Part shown: positions 23,025-32,131 of the stretch, one piece after another
Numbering within the stretch: the stretch's first letter is position 1
How the letters are laid out: each line of letters starts with the position of its first letter
NCBI RefSeq assembly: GCF_026151165.2
Contig: NZ_CP117849.1
Location: 1,922,001-1,986,000 of the forward strand
DNA from: Cryobacterium sp. SO2
GTDB taxonomy: Bacteria > Actinomycetota > Actinomycetes > Actinomycetales > Microbacteriaceae
Length of the DNA stretch: 64,000 nt
Reading direction: 5' to 3'
Translations under genes and position numbers: made by a program
The notes under the pieces: generated by a model
Told to the model about the DNA's origin: nothing
Databases searched by the model: none
Seen by the model: the letters and a program-made list of their open reading frames with translations, nothing else

Positions 23025-24362
23025 ATGGACAAGCAGCGCGACTTCGTTCTTCGGACCATCGAGGAACGGGGCATCAAGTTCATTCGACTATGGTTCACCG
23101 ACGTGGTCGGCACCCTCAAGTCGGTCGCGATCGCGCCGGCCGAGGTGGAGGGTGCATTCGCCGAGGGCCTCGGTTTCGACGGGTCGGCCATTGAGGGCCT
23201 CACCCGGTCCTTCGAGGCCGACGTGCTGGCCCACCCGGACCCCACGACCTTCCAGATTCTGCCGTGGCGGGGCGAGGTCGACCCCACAGCGCGCATGTTC
23301 TGCGACATCACCACGCCGGACGGACAGCCCGCCGTCGCCGACCCGCGCAATGTGCTCAAGCGCACCCTTGCGAAGGCAGCCGAGCGAGGCTTCACCTTCT
23401 ACACCCACCCCGAGATCGAGTTCTACCTGCTCAAGTCGTCAAAGTTCGGCAAGAACGGGCCCGTCCCGGTCGACTCAGCCGGCTACTTCGACAACGTCCC
23501 TGGTGGCACCGCCCACGACTTCCGTCGACGTTCGGTGCGGATGCTGGAGGACCTCGGCATCTCCGTCGAGTTCAGCCACCACGAGGCCGGCCCAGGTCAG
23601 AATGAGATCGACCTGCGCTACGCGGACGCGTTGACCACGGCGGACAACATCATGACCTTCCGCACCGTGATCAAGGAGGTGGCCATCGAGCAGGGCGTCT
23701 ACGCGACGTTCATGCCCAAGCCGCTCTCCGACCAGCCCGGCTCGGGCATGCACACCCACCTGTCCCTCTTCGAAGGGGACACCAACGCCTTCTACGAGGC
23801 CGGTGCGCAGTACCAGCTGTCCACGACGGGTCGCCAGTTCATCGCGGGGCTGCTGCGGCACGCGCCGGAGATCACGGCCGTGACCAACCAGTTCGTGAAC
23901 TCCTACAAGCGTCTCTGGGGCGGCGACGAGGCGCCCAGCTTCGTCTGCTGGGGGCACAACAACCGCTCGGCGCTCATCAGGGTTCCCCTGTACAAGCCGA
24001 ACAAGGGCCAGAGCTCGCGGATCGAGTACCGCGCCATCGACTCAGCGGCCAACCCGTATCTTGCGTACTCGCTGATGCTGGCCGCCGGGCTCAAGGGCAT
24101 CGAAGAGGGTTACGAGCTGCCGCCGGAGGCCGAAGACAACGTCTGGGGACTCAGCGACACCGAACGTCGCGCGCTCGGCTACCACCAGCTGCCCGCGAGC
24201 CTCGACCACGCCATCCAATACATGGAGGAGTCAGAGCTCGTCGCGGAGACCCTCGGTGAGCACGTCTTCAACTACGTGCTGCTCAACAAGCGCCAGGAAT
24301 GGCGCGAGTACCGCTCGCAGGTCACTCCGTTCGAACTGAACAAAAACCTCGAGATGCTCTAG
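23025..24362 (+). CDS. glnA2: Glutamine synthetase, GlnA2 type
   Basis: 445 residues, about 30 shorter than the GlnA1 in this window and the size of mycobacterial GlnA2. Glutamate-ammonia ligase fold: EGLGFDGSAIEGL near the N-terminus, the metal-binding EIEFYLLK and HHEAGPGQNEIDLRY, and ATP-site residues around FMPKPLSDQPGSGMHTH. The C-terminal GYELPPEAEDN retains a Tyr at the site of adenylylation in GlnA1, though the surrounding sequence differs. AAAGGG precedes ATG 23025. It is followed by glnE after 37 bp, mirroring the glnA2-glnE-glnA1 neighbourhood of Mycobacterium. Confidence 0.93.
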   Translation: MDKQRDFVLRTIEERGIKFIRLWFTDVVGTLKSVAIAPAEVEGAFAEGLGFDGSAIEGLTRSFEADVLAHPDPTTFQILPWRGEVDPTARMFCDITTPDGQPAVADPRNVLKRTLAKAAERGFTFYTHPEIEFYLLKSSKFGKNGPVPVDSAGYFDNVPGGTAHDFRRRSVRMLEDLGISVEFSHHEAGPGQNEIDLRYADALTTADNIMTFRTVIKEVAIEQGVYATFMPKPLSDQPGSGMHTHLSLFEGDTNAFYEAGAQYQLSTTGRQFIAGLLRHAPEITAVTNQFVNSYKRLWGGDEAPSFVCWGHNNRSALIRVPLYKPNKGQSSRIEYRAIDSAANPYLAYSLMLAAGLKGIEEGYELPPEAEDNVWGLSDTERRALGYHQLPASLDHAIQYMEESELVAETLGEHVFNYVLLNKRQEWREYRSQVTPFELNKNLEML

Positions 24363-24399
24363 GGCGGCCGGACAGGGCAGCTCTGGTTAGGCACAGGAC

Positions 24400-27300
24400 A
24401 TGGCGAGAGAACAGCTGACCCTGACAGACCTCGCTCGCGTGGGCTTCGCCGATCTCGGCGAGGCCCGCGCCCGCCTCGATGAGGTCAGCGAGCTGGGCGG
24501 GCCGGATCCGTCCGACTTTTTTCCGCTGCTCAGCCGCGCGGCGAACCCGGACGCGGCCCTGTTCGCGGTCCTGTCGCTGGTGCGCAGGGCCCCGGCCGAA
24601 TTCGACGCCCTCCGGCGGCACCCCGACGCGCTCCAGCGCCTGGTGCTGGTGTCCGGCGCGTCGACGGGGCTGACCGACTTCTTCCTGCGGCATCCGGCCG
24701 AACTGGCTGTGCTGCACGAGAGGACCGCGGTGCTGCCCGGCCTGGCCGAGCTCACCGATGACCTGCTCGACGCTGTGCGCGCCACCGGCGGAGTCGCCGA
24801 CCTCGTCGGCGACGATGGGTGGGTGGCCCTGCGGGTGCGATACCGCAGACGACTCGCCGAGCTGGCCGCGTACGACCTTGAGCAGGCGGATCCCGTGGCC
24901 GGGCTGGACCGGATCGCCCGGCAGCTGGCGCACCTCGCCGCCGCGGCCCTCGAGGCGTCCCTCGCGGTCGCCAGGGGAATGGCCGGCGGCGCCGTCGCCG
25001 CACACGGCGTCTTTCCGCTCGAGCAGGTCCGCTTGACGAAACTGGCCGTGATCGGCATGGGCAAGGCCGGTGCCGGCGAACTGAACTACGTCAGCGACGT
25101 CGACGTGATCTTCGTCGCGGAGGGCGACGAGGCCCAGGGCCTCGAGACCGCCAGGGCCGTCGACATCGCGACCAGGCTCGCGATCCTCACGATGCGCGGA
25201 CTGAACCAGCCGAGCATGGAGCCCGAACTCTGGGAGGTCGACCCGAACCTGCGGCCGGAGGGCAAGTCAGGTGCCCTGGTGCGGTCCCTCGACTCCCACA
25301 TCGCGTACTACGACCGGTGGGCGAAAAGCTGGGAGTTCCAGGCCCTCCTCAAGGCACACCCGCTGGCCGGCGACCTCGAACTGGGCGCACGATACGTCGC
25401 TGCCGTCGCGCCCAAGGTATGGACGAGTGCGAGCCGCGAGAACTTCGTCGACTCCGTGCAGCGGATGCGTGAACGCGTCACCAGCAACATCCCGGCGGAC
25501 GAGGTCGCCGTGCAGCTCAAGCTGGGCCCGGGGGGACTGCGCGACATCGAGTTCACCGTGCAGCTCCTGCAGCTTGTGCACGGCCAGGCCGACCCAGACG
25601 TCCGCCAGCCCGGCACCTTGCCGGCCCTCGCCGCCCTCGCCGAATCCGGCTACGTCGGCCGCGCAGAGGCAGCCGAGTTCGCCCAGGACTACCGGATGCT
25701 CCGGCTGATGGAGCACCGCCTGCAGCTGGACAGGCTGCGCCGAACCCACCTGCTTCCCCGCGACGAGGCCGGCCTGCGGGTGCTAGCCAGGGCGACGGGG
25801 CTGGCGACCAGCGCCGCGGCGCTGACCAGCCGCTGGGAGGCCACCAAGCACCGCGTCCGGGGTCTGCACGAGAGGCTCTTCTACCGGCCGCTGCTCTCCG
25901 CCGTCGCCGCGCTGCCCGCAGAGGGACTGAACCTCACCAGCGCCCAAGCCGAGGCCAGACTGGCCGCCATCGGGTTCCGCAACACGGCAGGAGCGTTGGC
26001 TCATATCGCAGCCCTCACCGGCGGTGTGTCCAGGCGGGCGACGATCCAGCAGCACCTGCTGCCGGTGTTGCTGCAATGGTTGTCTGACGGCGCCGACCCG
26101 GATTACGGGCTCCTGGCCTTCCGCCGGCTCAGTGACAGCCTGGGGTCGACCTACTGGTTCCTGCGGATGCTGCGGGATTCCTCTGGAGCGGCCGAGCGGC
26201 TGACCCGGGTCCTCTCCGCATCACGATACGTCGGCGAACTGTTCGAGACGATCCCCGAGGCCGTCGCCTGGCTTGAACACGACGACGACCTGCGCCCCCG
26301 CCCGCTCAGCGTGTTGCAGGACGAGGCCAGGGCTGTCCTGGCCAGGCACGGCAGCCCGGATGCCGCGGCGTCGGTGCTGCGCACCAGCCGGCGCCGGGAG
26401 ATGCTCAGGCTGGCCCTCTCCGCGATCCTCGGCCGTACCACCATCGACGAGCTCGCCGCCGGGCTGACCGACGTGTCGACAGTGATCATCCAGGGCGTTC
26501 TGGGCGCCATCCGCGGCACCGGCCTCACCGGCGACGACGGTCCGGTGGCACCGGACGGGATCGAGTTCGCCGTGATCGCCATGGGTCGGTTCGGGGGAGC
26601 GGAGCTGGGCTTCGGATCCGACGCCGACGTGATGTACGTCTTCCGGCCCGGCACCCTGGAGGGCAGCGCCGCGCACGACCGGGCCACCTTCATCGTGCGG
26701 GAGCTGAACCGGCTCACCGACGACAACCGGCTGCCCTTCGACCTCGACATCGGCCTCCGGCCGGAGGGCAAAAACGGTGCCGTGGTACGGTCCATCGACT
26801 CGTACCAGGCCTACTACCGCCGTTGGTCCCTGACCTGGGAGGCCCAGGCGCTCCTGCGAGCGCGGGGCATCGCCGGGGAGCCCGCCCTGCTGGAGAGCTT
26901 CCACGCTGTCATGGACACGGTTCGGTACCCTGCTGCCATCAGCGAGCAGGAGGTGCGCGAGATCAGGCGCATCAAGGCCAGGGTGGAGAATGAGCGACTG
27001 CCCCAGGGCGCAGACCCGAATCGCCACCTCAAGCTCGGTCGGGGTTCGCTCAGCGATGTGGAGTGGTTCGTGCAGCTCCTGCAGCTGCAGTTCGCCGCGG
27101 CGCTGCCGTCGCTGCGCACCACCTCCACTCTCATCGCGCTCGACGAGGCGACCAGGCACGGTTTCGTGACCGAGGCCGAGGCCGCCACGTTGCGCGCCGC
27201 CTGGCTGTTCGCATCCAGGTGCCGCTCGGCGATCACCCTGTGGACCAACAAGACCGCCGATGTGCTGCCCAGCGACCGGATACAGCTGGACGGCGTGGCC

Positions 27301-27435
27301 CGCATGATGGAGTACCCACCCGGATCCGCGAACCAGCTGGAGGAGGACTACCTGTCGGTGACCCGGCGGGCCCGCGCCGTTTTCGAGCGCCGGTTCTACG
27401 GGCCGGTGGAGCGTCCAGGGCCGTTCTCCGGTTAA
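24400..27435 (+). CDS. glnE: Glutamine synthetase adenylyltransferase/deadenylylase
   Basis: 1011 residues, bifunctional. Two nucleotidyltransferase domains are visible: the N-terminal deadenylylase site GAGELNYVSDVDVIFV with later GPGGLRDIEF (about 220-390), and the C-terminal adenylylase site GGAELGFGSDADVMYVF with LGRGSLSDVEW (about 730-890). It switches GlnA1 by AMP transfer to a tyrosine. Cotranscribed with glnA2 and convergent with glnA1. Confidence 0.96.
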   Translation: MAREQLTLTDLARVGFADLGEARARLDEVSELGGPDPSDFFPLLSRAANPDAALFAVLSLVRRAPAEFDALRRHPDALQRLVLVSGASTGLTDFFLRHPAELAVLHERTAVLPGLAELTDDLLDAVRATGGVADLVGDDGWVALRVRYRRRLAELAAYDLEQADPVAGLDRIARQLAHLAAAALEASLAVARGMAGGAVAAHGVFPLEQVRLTKLAVIGMGKAGAGELNYVSDVDVIFVAEGDEAQGLETARAVDIATRLAILTMRGLNQPSMEPELWEVDPNLRPEGKSGALVRSLDSHIAYYDRWAKSWEFQALLKAHPLAGDLELGARYVAAVAPKVWTSASRENFVDSVQRMRERVTSNIPADEVAVQLKLGPGGLRDIEFTVQLLQLVHGQADPDVRQPGTLPALAALAESGYVGRAEAAEFAQDYRMLRLMEHRLQLDRLRRTHLLPRDEAGLRVLARATGLATSAAALTSRWEATKHRVRGLHERLFYRPLLSAVAALPAEGLNLTSAQAEARLAAIGFRNTAGALAHIAALTGGVSRRATIQQHLLPVLLQWLSDGADPDYGLLAFRRLSDSLGSTYWFLRMLRDSSGAAERLTRVLSASRYVGELFETIPEAVAWLEHDDDLRPRPLSVLQDEARAVLARHGSPDAAASVLRTSRRREMLRLALSAILGRTTIDELAAGLTDVSTVIIQGVLGAIRGTGLTGDDGPVAPDGIEFAVIAMGRFGGAELGFGSDADVMYVFRPGTLEGSAAHDRATFIVRELNRLTDDNRLPFDLDIGLRPEGKNGAVVRSIDSYQAYYRRWSLTWEAQALLRARGIAGEPALLESFHAVMDTVRYPAAISEQEVREIRRIKARVENERLPQGADPNRHLKLGRGSLSDVEWFVQLLQLQFAAALPSLRTTSTLIALDEATRHGFVTEAEAATLRAAWLFASRCRSAITLWTNKTADVLPSDRIQLDGVARMMEYPPGSANQLEEDYLSVTRRARAVFERRFYGPVERPGPFSG

Positions 27436-27437
27436 CC

Positions 27438-27474
27438 ACAGCGGGACCGCACCCGATGGGTGCGGTCCCGCTGT
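27438..27474. terminator. Bidirectional hairpin between glnE and glnA1
   Basis: A perfect 17-bp stem (ACAGCGGGACCGCACCC and its complement) with a GAT loop, 2 nt after the glnE stop. It serves the two convergent transcripts. Confidence 0.8.
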
Positions 27475-27503
27475 CGTTCACTCAGTGATGAACCCGGTAT
27501 CGA

Positions 27504-28928
27504 TTAGACGCCGTAGTACAGTTCGAACTCGAACGGGTGCGGGCGCTGCGCGAGGGGCTTGATCTCCTTCTCGCGCTTGTAGTCGATCCAGGTCTCGATG
27601 AGCTCCGGGGTGAAGACGTTGCCGGCGAGCAGGAAGTCGTGGTCGGCCTCCAGCGCCTGCAGGGCCTCTTCCAGCGACGCGGGAACCTGGGGGATGTTCT
27701 TGGCCTCTTCCGGCGGAAGCTCGTAGAGGTCCTTGTCGACGGGCTCGTGCGGCTCGATGCGGTTCTTGATGCCGTCCAGGCCGGCCATCAGCTGCGCCGC
27801 GAACGCGAGGTACGGGTTGCCGGAGGCGTCGGGGGCGCGGAACTCGAGGCGCTTGGCCTTGGGGTTCGTGCCGGTGATCGGGATCCGGATCGAGGCCGAA
27901 CGGTTGCCGGCCGAGTAGACCAGGTTGACCGGTGCTTCGAAGCCGGGAACGAGGCGGTGGTACGAGTTCACGGTCGGGTTGGTGAAGGCGAGTACGGCCG
28001 GGGCGTGCTTGAGCAGGCCGCCGATGTACCAGCGCGCGACGTCGGACAGTCCGCCGTAGCCGGCCTCGTCATAGAACAGCGGCTTGCCGTCTGCCCAGAG
28101 CGACTGGTGGGTGTGCATGCCGGAGCCGTTGTCGCCGAAGAGCGGCTTGGGCATGAACGTGGCCGTCTTGCCCCACTCGTGTGCGGTGTTCTTGACGATG
28201 TACTTGAATTTCAGCAGGTCGTCGGCTGCGTGCACCATGGTGTCGAACTTGTAGTTGATCTCGCCCTGGCCGCCGGTGCCCACCTCGTGGTGGCTGCGCT
28301 CGAGGATGAGGCCGGCGTCGATCAGCTTGAGGCAGATGTCGTCGCGCATGTCTGCGTGCTGGTCGACCGGGCTGACCGGGAAGTAGCCGCCCTTGAAGGG
28401 GGTCTTGTTGGCGAGGTTGCCGCCCTCTTCCTTGCGGCCGGAGTTCCAGGCGCCTTCGCTGGAGTCGACGGAGTAGAAGCTGGTGTGCTGGTTGACCTCG
28501 TAGCGCACGTCGTCGAAGATGTAGAACTCGGCCTCGGAGCCGAAGAACGCGGTGTCGCCGATCCCGGTGGACGCCAGGTACTTCTCGGCCTTCTTGGCAA
28601 CCTGGCGCGGGTCCTTGGCGTAGATCTCGCCGTTGCGCGGGTTGTAGATGTCGAAGAGCATGATGAGCGTGCGCTCGGCGCGGAAGGCGTCGATGTACGC
28701 GGTGGTCACGTCGGGGATGAGCTGCATGTCGGATTCGTGGATCGATGCGAACCCGCGGATCGACGAGCCGTCGAACATCTGGCCGACGGTGAAGAAGTCC
28801 TCGTCAACGGTCGACGCGGGGATGTTGAAGTGCTGCTGCACACCCGGCAGGTCGGTAAAGCGGAGATCAAGGAACTTGACATCGGTGTCCTTGATGAACG
28901 AGAGCACTTCGGACGAATCGCGGAACAT
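27504..28928 (-). CDS. glnA1: Glutamine synthetase type I, adenylylated form
   Basis: 474 residues. Main ammonium-assimilating enzyme. Ser/Gly-rich GQMFDGSSIRGF, metal site FGSEAEFYIFDD and HHEVGTGGQGEINYKFD, and NGSGMHTHQS are present. Tyr402 in DKDLYELPPEEAKN is the adenylylation site for GlnE. The ATG at 28928 has GGAG about 10 nt upstream. A GlnR-type box lies 80 bp upstream, so it should respond to nitrogen supply in transcription as well as by adenylylation. Confidence 0.97.
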   Translation of the reverse strand: MFRDSSEVLSFIKDTDVKFLDLRFTDLPGVQQHFNIPASTVDEDFFTVGQMFDGSSIRGFASIHESDMQLIPDVTTAYIDAFRAERTLIMLFDIYNPRNGEIYAKDPRQVAKKAEKYLASTGIGDTAFFGSEAEFYIFDDVRYEVNQHTSFYSVDSSEGAWNSGRKEEGGNLANKTPFKGGYFPVSPVDQHADMRDDICLKLIDAGLILERSHHEVGTGGQGEINYKFDTMVHAADDLLKFKYIVKNTAHEWGKTATFMPKPLFGDNGSGMHTHQSLWADGKPLFYDEAGYGGLSDVARWYIGGLLKHAPAVLAFTNPTVNSYHRLVPGFEAPVNLVYSAGNRSASIRIPITGTNPKAKRLEFRAPDASGNPYLAFAAQLMAGLDGIKNRIEPHEPVDKDLYELPPEEAKNIPQVPASLEEALQALEADHDFLLAGNVFTPELIETWIDYKREKEIKPLAQRPHPFEFELYYGV

Positions 28929-29008
28929 GCGGGTTTACTCCAAACGACGTAGGCGTGGGTGACTAGAAATGTCGCACACTGCGGCTTCCCCGAGACTATT
29001 ACGGACGG

Positions 29009-29046
29009 GTTACTTAAGAATGACGCTTATGTTTCCTCCATGTTAC
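29009..29046 (-). promoter_or_regulatory. GlnR-type box ahead of glnA1
   Basis: Read on the minus strand: GTAAC-N6-GAAAC-N6-GTCAT-N6-GTAAC, four half-sites with an exact 11-bp period. The Streptomyces GlnR consensus is gTnAC-n6-GaAAC repeated twice, so the first two sites are perfect and the last two have one or two changes. A -10-like TAATAG/TAGTCT follows 7-13 nt downstream. Confidence 0.75.
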
Positions 29047-29062
29047 AGACGAGGTCGCTCGG

Positions 29063-29068
29063 TACACT
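29063..29068 (+). promoter_or_regulatory. -10 element for leaderless RDD gene
   Basis: TACACT ends 6 nt before GTG 29075; no ribosome site. Confidence 0.5.
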
Positions 29069-29074
29069 GATCGG

Positions 29075-29518
29075 GTGAATTCGACGCCTTCTGGACCCAC
29101 CACTTTCGGGCAGCTTCCGCCCAGCACCTGGCCGGGGGAGCGCCTCGGCCTGCCCCGCACCGGTCCGCACTCGGTGGGGCGGGTGGGCAGGCGGATCGGA
29201 GCGTTGGTCGTGGACTGGTTCATTGCCGTGGCACTGACCTGCCTGATCTGGGGCTACACCTGGCTGAACTACGACGGCTTCGTGGTGTTGGCGGTCTTCG
29301 TGTTGCTACAGGCCCTCCAGCTCGCCGTCTTCGGCGGGAGCATCGGCCACCGACTGTTCGGCCTCCGACTGATCGATCTCACCGGTCGTCGTGCAGGTCT
29401 CTGGCGCCCCGTCGTTCGCTCCGTGCTCCTCGGCCTGGCCGTTCCAGCCCTGGTCTGGGACTCGGATCAGCGTGGTTTCCACGACAAGATCGCCGGCACG
29501 GTCCTCATCCGGCGCTGA
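29075..29518 (+). CDS. RDD family membrane protein
   Basis: 147 residues. A Pro-rich cytoplasmic N-terminus, then RVGRRIGALVVDWF (the Arg and Asp of the RDD name), two to three membrane segments (about 45-62, 68-88, 115-130) and the IGHRLFGLRLID signature. Possibly an ion or osmolyte exchanger as proposed for some family members; unproven. Starts at GTG 29075. The 146-bp gap to glnA1 also holds the GlnR box, so nitrogen control of this gene is possible. Confidence 0.85.
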   Translation: MNSTPSGPTTFGQLPPSTWPGERLGLPRTGPHSVGRVGRRIGALVVDWFIAVALTCLIWGYTWLNYDGFVVLAVFVLLQALQLAVFGGSIGHRLFGLRLIDLTGRRAGLWRPVVRSVLLGLAVPALVWDSDQRGFHDKIAGTVLIRR

Positions 29519-29537
29519 GCGCAGTCTCCTGGTACGC

Positions 29538-29569
29538 AGAAAGGGCACGGGGTGACCCGTGCCCTTTCT
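29538..29569. terminator. Intrinsic terminator between RDD and DUF4191 genes
   Basis: A 14-bp perfect stem AGAAAGGGCACGGG with its complement, loop GTGA, ending in a T-containing tract. Flanked by convergent genes. Confidence 0.8.
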
Positions 29570-29597
29570 ATTGTGCTGAAGCCCGTTGTGTCCTGAC

Positions 29598-30308
29598 CTA
29601 GTTGCCGCGTTGCGGACGGGCCTTGGTCGGGTCGACGCCCTTGGGGATCGGCAGTTTCTTGGCGATGGAGTTCAGGCGGTTGTTGACCGCAAGCACCTCG
29701 GCCTTGGTCAGGGACGGCTTGATCTTGGTGAGACGGCGAGCAAGCTTGTGCAACGGCACTGCGTCGGAGTCCGGACCGACGGAGATGACCGTGACGGCCA
29801 CGTTGCCACCCACCTTGGCCACCGATCGACGTTCCTCGTCCACCATGCGGGCCGTGCGAGTGCGCGGGCCTTCGCTGATCAGGACAACACCACCGCGCCC
29901 GACGGCGCGGTACACGGCATCCTGGGTCTTGCCGTTGACGGCGACGGGCATTTCGCTGCCCACCCAGCCGCGCTTCAGCGAGGAGCGCAGCACGGCGCCC
30001 ACGGCGCCCGGCTGGCCCTCGATCTGCGAGTACGCGGCCTTCTCGGCACGCCGACCCAGGATGATCAGCATCGCCAGGACTCCACCGAGGACTCCGGCGA
30101 CGATCCACAGGGCGATCGTGAACCCGCTGTCGGGGGTCAGCAACAGCGCGAGCGCCAAACCGACTGCGACCGGGATCAGGAAGCCGAGGATCATGAACAG
30201 AACGATGTTCGAGTCGTAGCGCCTGGTCATCTGGAAGACCTGCCACATTTGCTTCAAGCGGCCAGGTTCTTTGGGGGTGCGGGGACTCGTGTCCTTGCTT
30301 CGTGCCAT
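29598..30308 (-). CDS. DUF4191 membrane protein
   Basis: 236 residues from ATG 30308 (MARSKDTSP). Basic N-terminus, two membrane segments (about 38-58 and 65-85), then a soluble domain with GVVLISEGP and ending in a basic PKGVDPTKARPQ tail. The family is actinobacterial and often next to lipA, as here. Function unknown. Confidence 0.85.
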   Translation of the reverse strand: MARSKDTSPRTPKEPGRLKQMWQVFQMTRRYDSNIVLFMILGFLIPVAVGLALALLLTPDSGFTIALWIVAGVLGGVLAMLIILGRRAEKAAYSQIEGQPGAVGAVLRSSLKRGWVGSEMPVAVNGKTQDAVYRAVGRGGVVLISEGPRTRTARMVDEERRSVAKVGGNVAVTVISVGPDSDAVPLHKLARRLTKIKPSLTKAEVLAVNNRLNSIAKKLPIPKGVDPTKARPQRGN

Positions 30309-30315
30309 GGTTCTA

Positions 30316-30321
30316 AGACTA
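30316..30321 (-). promoter_or_regulatory. -10 element for leaderless DUF4191 gene
   Basis: TAGTCT (minus strand) ends 7 nt before ATG 30308. Confidence 0.45.
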
Positions 30322-30356
30322 CCCATTCGACCCCGGAGCGTTGAACGGATTTAGGG

Positions 30357-31343
30357 TCAAACGGCCTGGCTGAAGCCCACGGTCGCATCGGCGAGATGCC
30401 TGAGCTGTTCGGGGACCTCCCGTCCAGTCGCCACCATCGACTGTGCCCAGAGTCGGCCGGCCCGGTAGGAGGAGCGCACGAGCGGTCCGGCGAGCACGCC
30501 GAGGAAGCCGATCTGCTCGGCCTCCTCCTTGAGCTGGACGAACTCCTCCGGCCGCACCCACCTGGCCACCGGCAGATGGCGGGGACTCGGCCGGAGGTAC
30601 TGGGTGATGGTGATGATGTCCGTGCCGGCATCGTGCAGGTCTTGCAGTGCCTGGGACACCTCGGCGCGTTCCTCGCCCATGCCGAGGATCAGGTTGGACT
30701 TGGTGATCAGCCCGGCGCTGCGGCCCTGGCTGAGCACGTCGAGCGACCTGTCGTAGCGGAAGGCTGGACGGATGCGCTTGAAGATCCGCGGGACGGTTTC
30801 GACGTTGTGCGCGAACACCTCCGGTCGTGCGGAGAAGACTTCGGCCAGATAGTCCGGATTGCCGGAGAAGTCGGGCACCAGGATCTCCACGCCCGTTCCC
30901 GGGCTCTGCAGGTGGATCTGGCGGATCGTCTCGGCGTAGAGCCAGGAGCCTTCGTCGGCCAGATCGTCACGGGCGACTCCGGTCACCGTCGCATAGCGCA
31001 GGTTCATGGCCAGCACGGACTCGGCGACCCGGCGTGGCTCGTCGGTGTCATAGTCCGCTGGCTTGCCGGTGTCGATCTGGCAGAAGTCGCAGCGCCGGGT
31101 GCACTGGGATCCGCCGATGAGGAAGGTGGCCTCGCGGTCTTCCCAGCACTCGTAAATGTTGGGACAGGCCGCTTCCTGGCAGACCGTATGCAGGTTTTCG
31201 CTCTTGACCAGCTCGTGCAGCTGGCGGTACTCCGGGCCCATCCTGGCCCTGGTCTTGATCCAGTCCGGTTTACGCTCGATGGGGGTTTCGGCGTTCCGGA
31301 TCTCCAGCCGCAGCATGCGGCGCCCTTCCGGTGCGGCGCTCAT
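30357..31343 (-). CDS. lipA: Lipoyl synthase
   Basis: 328 residues, radical SAM enzyme inserting two sulfurs into octanoyl groups of E2 lipoyl domains. The auxiliary cluster ligands are Cys55, Cys60 and Cys66 (CQEAACPNIYEC); the radical SAM cluster uses Cys81, Cys85 and Cys88 (CTRRCDFC); the C-terminal RSSYRAG serine motif is present. Its ATG overlaps the lipB stop by 4 nt, so lipB-lipA is one operon. Confidence 0.97.
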   Translation of the reverse strand: MSAAPEGRRMLRLEIRNAETPIERKPDWIKTRARMGPEYRQLHELVKSENLHTVCQEAACPNIYECWEDREATFLIGGSQCTRRCDFCQIDTGKPADYDTDEPRRVAESVLAMNLRYATVTGVARDDLADEGSWLYAETIRQIHLQSPGTGVEILVPDFSGNPDYLAEVFSARPEVFAHNVETVPRIFKRIRPAFRYDRSLDVLSQGRSAGLITKSNLILGMGEERAEVSQALQDLHDAGTDIITITQYLRPSPRHLPVARWVRPEEFVQLKEEAEQIGFLGVLAGPLVRSSYRAGRLWAQSMVATGREVPEQLRHLADATVGFSQAV

Positions 31344-31975
31344 GCCGACACCAGCAGCCGGCTGCGCAGATGCTCCGTGAGCGGCTCGACGGTCTCTTCG
31401 GTGGTGACGTCCCTGCCCAGGACCCTGGACATGGTGGTCACTCCGGCGTCGACGATGCCGCAGGCCACGATCCGCTCGTAGGGGTCGAGGGAGTTGTTGC
31501 AGTTCAGGGCGAAGCCGTGCATTGTGACCCCGTCGGCGACCCGGATGCCGATGGCTGCGATCTTGTCCTCTGCCCCGGCCGGTCCGACCCAGACACCGCT
31601 GCGTCCGGCGACGCGGCGACCGTCGATGCCGAAGTCGGCCAGCAGGTCGATCAGGATGCCTTCGAGCAGGCGCACGTAGCCGACGACATCGATGGGCTCC
31701 GTCAGCCGGAGGATCGGATATCCGATCAGCTGCCCCGGCCCGTGCCAGGTGATCCGGCCGCCGCGGTCGACGTCCACGACCGGGGTGCCGTCGGTTGGAC
31801 GGTCCTCCGGCTGGGTGCGTTTGCCGGCCGTGTACACGGCGGGATGTTCGAGGAGCAGGACGGTGTTCGGTCGTTGACCGGACACCACCGTGCGATGGAC
31901 GGCGCGCTGGAGCTCAAGGCCCTCGAAATACGGCACGGAGTTGGCGCTTAGCCCCGCGACGACAAAGTCGAGCAT
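31340..31975 (-). CDS. lipB: Octanoyl-ACP:protein octanoyltransferase
   Basis: 211 residues. It transfers octanoyl from ACP to the lipoyl domains of E2 proteins. Substrate loop RGGRITWHGPGQLIGYPI, catalytic Lys138 (EDKIAAIGIRV) and Cys172 (VACGI) are in place. First gene of lipB-lipA; leaderless by appearance. Confidence 0.96.
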   Translation of the reverse strand: MLDFVVAGLSANSVPYFEGLELQRAVHRTVVSGQRPNTVLLLEHPAVYTAGKRTQPEDRPTDGTPVVDVDRGGRITWHGPGQLIGYPILRLTEPIDVVGYVRLLEGILIDLLADFGIDGRRVAGRSGVWVGPAGAEDKIAAIGIRVADGVTMHGFALNCNNSLDPYERIVACGIVDAGVTTMSRVLGRDVTTEETVEPLTEHLRSRLLVSA

Positions 31976-31981
31976 GCGGCA

Positions 31982-31987
31982 AGTCTA
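31982..31987 (-). promoter_or_regulatory. -10 element for leaderless lipB
   Basis: TAGACT (minus strand) ends 6 nt before ATG 31975. Confidence 0.5.
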
Positions 31988-32131
31988 CGGGGCTCTCCTC
32001 CCCAACGGCGCGGTGGGTCGGATTTCCCCACAACACCGGCGGCCGTGGCGGCCGCACGATCACGGCGGCACTCTGGGCCCTGGTCGTGGTGACCTCGCGG
32101 AGGGCGGGGCCGACGGACGAAGGAGCAACAG

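Noticed and set aside
27537..28952. 471-codon plus-strand frame over glnA1
   Set aside because: Antisense shadow of a fully conserved glutamine synthetase.
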